Part shown: positions 5,279-6,469 of the stretch, piece by piece
Layout of the letters: every line of letters starts with the position of its first letter
How positions within the stretch are numbered: position 1 is the stretch's first letter
From: an uncultured Lachnospiraceae bacterium
GTDB taxonomy: Bacteria; Bacillota; Clostridia; Lachnospirales; Lachnospiraceae
Length of the DNA stretch: 6,469 nucleotides
Direction: 5' to 3'
Assembly (NCBI GenBank): GCA_958402795.1
Contig: CATXUX010000068.1
Coordinates: 1-6,469, forward strand
Program-made: the position numbers and the translations under genes
Notes under the pieces: model-generated
The model's database searches: none
Seen by the model: the letters and a program-made list of their open reading frames with translations, nothing else
Told to the model about the DNA's origin: nothing

Positions 5279-6237
5279 GCATTCCTCCGTTCAAAAAATA
5301 TTCCCAGACTGTTCAGCATGGTATCGACTGTTTCCAGCTCTTCCGATGTCGCAACAATCTTGTAAAATACCGTAACGGTTTCCGGCGTCTCAAATGGGAG
5401 CTCATCGTCCGTAAATGGAGTAAGTGCTTCGTCTTCTACGCCAGATTCCTTCTTTTTCTCCAACTCTTTCCGGAGTTCTCCCGCTGCAGCTTTTTTCGTC
5501 TCTTCCTTAATCTTCGATTCCCGCTCAATTGCCTGCCGTTCCGCCGCTCTTGCGCGCTCAATCTCTGCATTGCGACGTCTCTCCTCTTCTTGTCTGCGGC
5601 GCTCTTCTTCCCGTCTCATGATTTCAGCCTTTTGACGCTCATAGTTGTTTATATAAGCAACTGCCTTCGTTATGTCCAACGTGTTTTTGTAAATCTTTAG
5701 CGCCTCTTCCGCAGCATCAGACTGCATTTCGCTGATTGTTCTAACAGCGCTCGCCGCGTTTTCAACTGATTCCGTAATGCTTTCTCTGATAAATTTCATC
5801 GTTGTGGAGACGTTCTCCCATTTCGGATCATAAATTCGGGAAAGAGGAAGATATTCTCTCATGTTTCCGACCAGTTCTTCATATACAGCCGTAATCGCTT
5901 TCTTTTTCTCTTCCCTACGTTTTGCCTCATAGTCTTTAATCTGTCCATCAATCAGATTGATCGGCTTGTCCACCTTGGCAGATAATTTTTTCATCTGACT
6001 CTCGAAATCATCAAGTGGTTTCATCCACTCCTTTTTTGCAGCAATCCGCGCATGATCCACATCTTTCTTTAATTTACGGAGACTCGCCCTCTCAGCCTTG
6101 GCAATGTCCATCGATTCGTCGGTAAACACAGCTCCCTTGTATTCCGCCAAGATCTTGTCCATCTGTTCGTTAAGTTCATCAAAATTTAACTCGATTGTCC
6201 CCGGATTCTGATTAACCCTTAATGTAAGTTCATCCAT
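5275..6237 (-). CDS. DUF1351-family coiled-coil phage protein
   Basis: This 320-aa protein matches the DUF1351 family, found beside ERF/RecT, SSB and other recombination genes in Firmicutes phages; its biochemical role is not known to me. The N-terminal part (1-110) holds the typical AERASLRKLKKDVDHARIAAKKEW segment and LDDFESQMKKL. A long charged coiled coil spans about 197-265, with runs of Glu and Arg (EEERRRQEEERRR type). After it comes an internal acidic motif FTDDELPF (275-282) nearly identical to an SSB tail. A compact C-terminal module follows (about 286-320, VTVFYKIVATSEELETVDTMLNSLGIFFE), likely a small alpha/beta unit. Start ATG 6237 has the purine-rich GGAAGGTGG about 8 nt upstream. 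The stop overlaps the next gene as ATGA. I infer a scaffold or SSB-binding accessory role in recombination, from the operon and the motif. Confidence 0.88.
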   Translation of the reverse strand: MDELTLRVNQNPGTIELNFDELNEQMDKILAEYKGAVFTDESMDIAKAERASLRKLKKDVDHARIAAKKEWMKPLDDFESQMKKLSAKVDKPINLIDGQIKDYEAKRREEKKKAITAVYEELVGNMREYLPLSRIYDPKWENVSTTMKFIRESITESVENAASAVRTISEMQSDAAEEALKIYKNTLDITKAVAYINNYERQKAEIMRREEERRRQEEERRRNAEIERARAAERQAIERESKIKEETKKAAAGELRKELEKKKESGVEDEALTPFTDDELPFETPETVTVFYKIVATSEELETVDTMLNSLGIFFERRNA

Positions 6238-6267
6238 TTATTTTCCACCTTCCCTTTCTGACTTTTG

Positions 6268-6462
6268 TTATTCTCTTTCTCCGTCTGCTATAGTCAGTCC
6301 CATATTAAAACAATCCCTCAGGACAGCCTCTGCAACGCCACAGGACATCCCGCTATTAACAAACGATTTTTTTATCGCTCCTACCAGCATTGCCAGCTCG
6401 GCAGATATGTCCAGTGCACTCCCACATATTGTTGATTGACTCTTATTGCTGTTGATCTCCAT
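6268..6462 (-). CDS. Small unknown early phage protein, 64 aa (start near right edge)
   Basis: The frame encodes MEINSNKSQSTICGSALDIS, then a helical part AELAMLVGAIKKSFVNSGMSCGVAEAVLRDCFNMGL. It has three cysteines (13, 41, 51) without a zinc-binding spacing, no signal peptide and no clear membrane segment. Two amphipathic helices separated by a GMS turn fit a small helical protein. I do not recognise a family. Only 7 bases (GATAAAA) precede the ATG within the window, so no SD can be seen, and the frame is open to the edge; the true start may lie further right. It ends 30 nt before the DUF1351 start, the largest gap among the right-hand genes, but nothing terminator-like lies between, so the same operon is likely. 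Confidence 0.6.
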   Translation of the reverse strand: MEINSNKSQSTICGSALDISAELAMLVGAIKKSFVNSGMSCGVAEAVLRDCFNMGLTIADGERE

Positions 6463-6469
6463 TTTTATC

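Noticed and set aside
1..6469. A novel defence or anti-defence system
   Set aside because: All recognisable genes belong to known phage replication/recombination families. The three unrecognised small proteins give no domain evidence for such a role.

Overview
This window looks like the early replication and recombination module of a tailed phage or prophage of a Firmicutes host, most likely a gut Clostridia such as a Lachnospiraceae relative. The host assignment is inferred from strong AGGAGG ribosome binding sites, moderate-to-low GC, one TTG start, and the gene set (DUF1351 protein, ERF annealing protein, SSB, ERCC4-type nuclease, CHC2 zinc-finger protein, DUF927 helicase), which is the classic order in Firmicutes siphovirus and prophage genomes. 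No 16S, integrase, repressor or structural gene is present, so integrated and free phage cannot be told apart.

All supported genes lie on the minus strand and are read from right (6462) to left (1). In transcription order they are: a 64-aa unknown protein (start near the window edge); a 320-aa DUF1351 coiled-coil protein; a 71-aa ribbon-helix-helix-like protein; a 263-aa ERF single-strand annealing protein; SSB; an ERCC4-fold nuclease with a TTG start; a stand-alone CHC2 primase zinc finger; a 627-aa DUF927 AAA+/helicase-like protein; a noncoding gap of about 410 bp; a 149-aa unknown protein; and the beginning of another unknown protein that runs off the left edge. Neighbours from 6237 to 986 overlap by 4 or 8 nt or are 12 nt apart, with SD sites inside the upstream gene, so they form one translationally coupled operon.

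Functionally, ERF, SSB and the ERCC4 nuclease form a homologous recombination/annealing set. The CHC2 protein and the DUF927 ATPase form a replication set. The gap directly downstream of the DUF927 gene is the most interesting stretch. It is packed with GTAACC/GGTTAC elements in both orientations, including a perfect 16-bp inverted repeat flanking an AT-rich core, plus two copies of a roughly 101-bp direct repeat, each with a CTATAG-centred palindrome. I read it as a candidate phage origin of replication with iterons.

A second notable signal is the acidic SSB-tail-like motif (E/D)ELPF. It ends SSB as expected, but it also nearly ends the DUF927 protein and sits inside the DUF1351 protein. I did not find a clearly undescribed system; the gene content is otherwise conventional for a phage early region.
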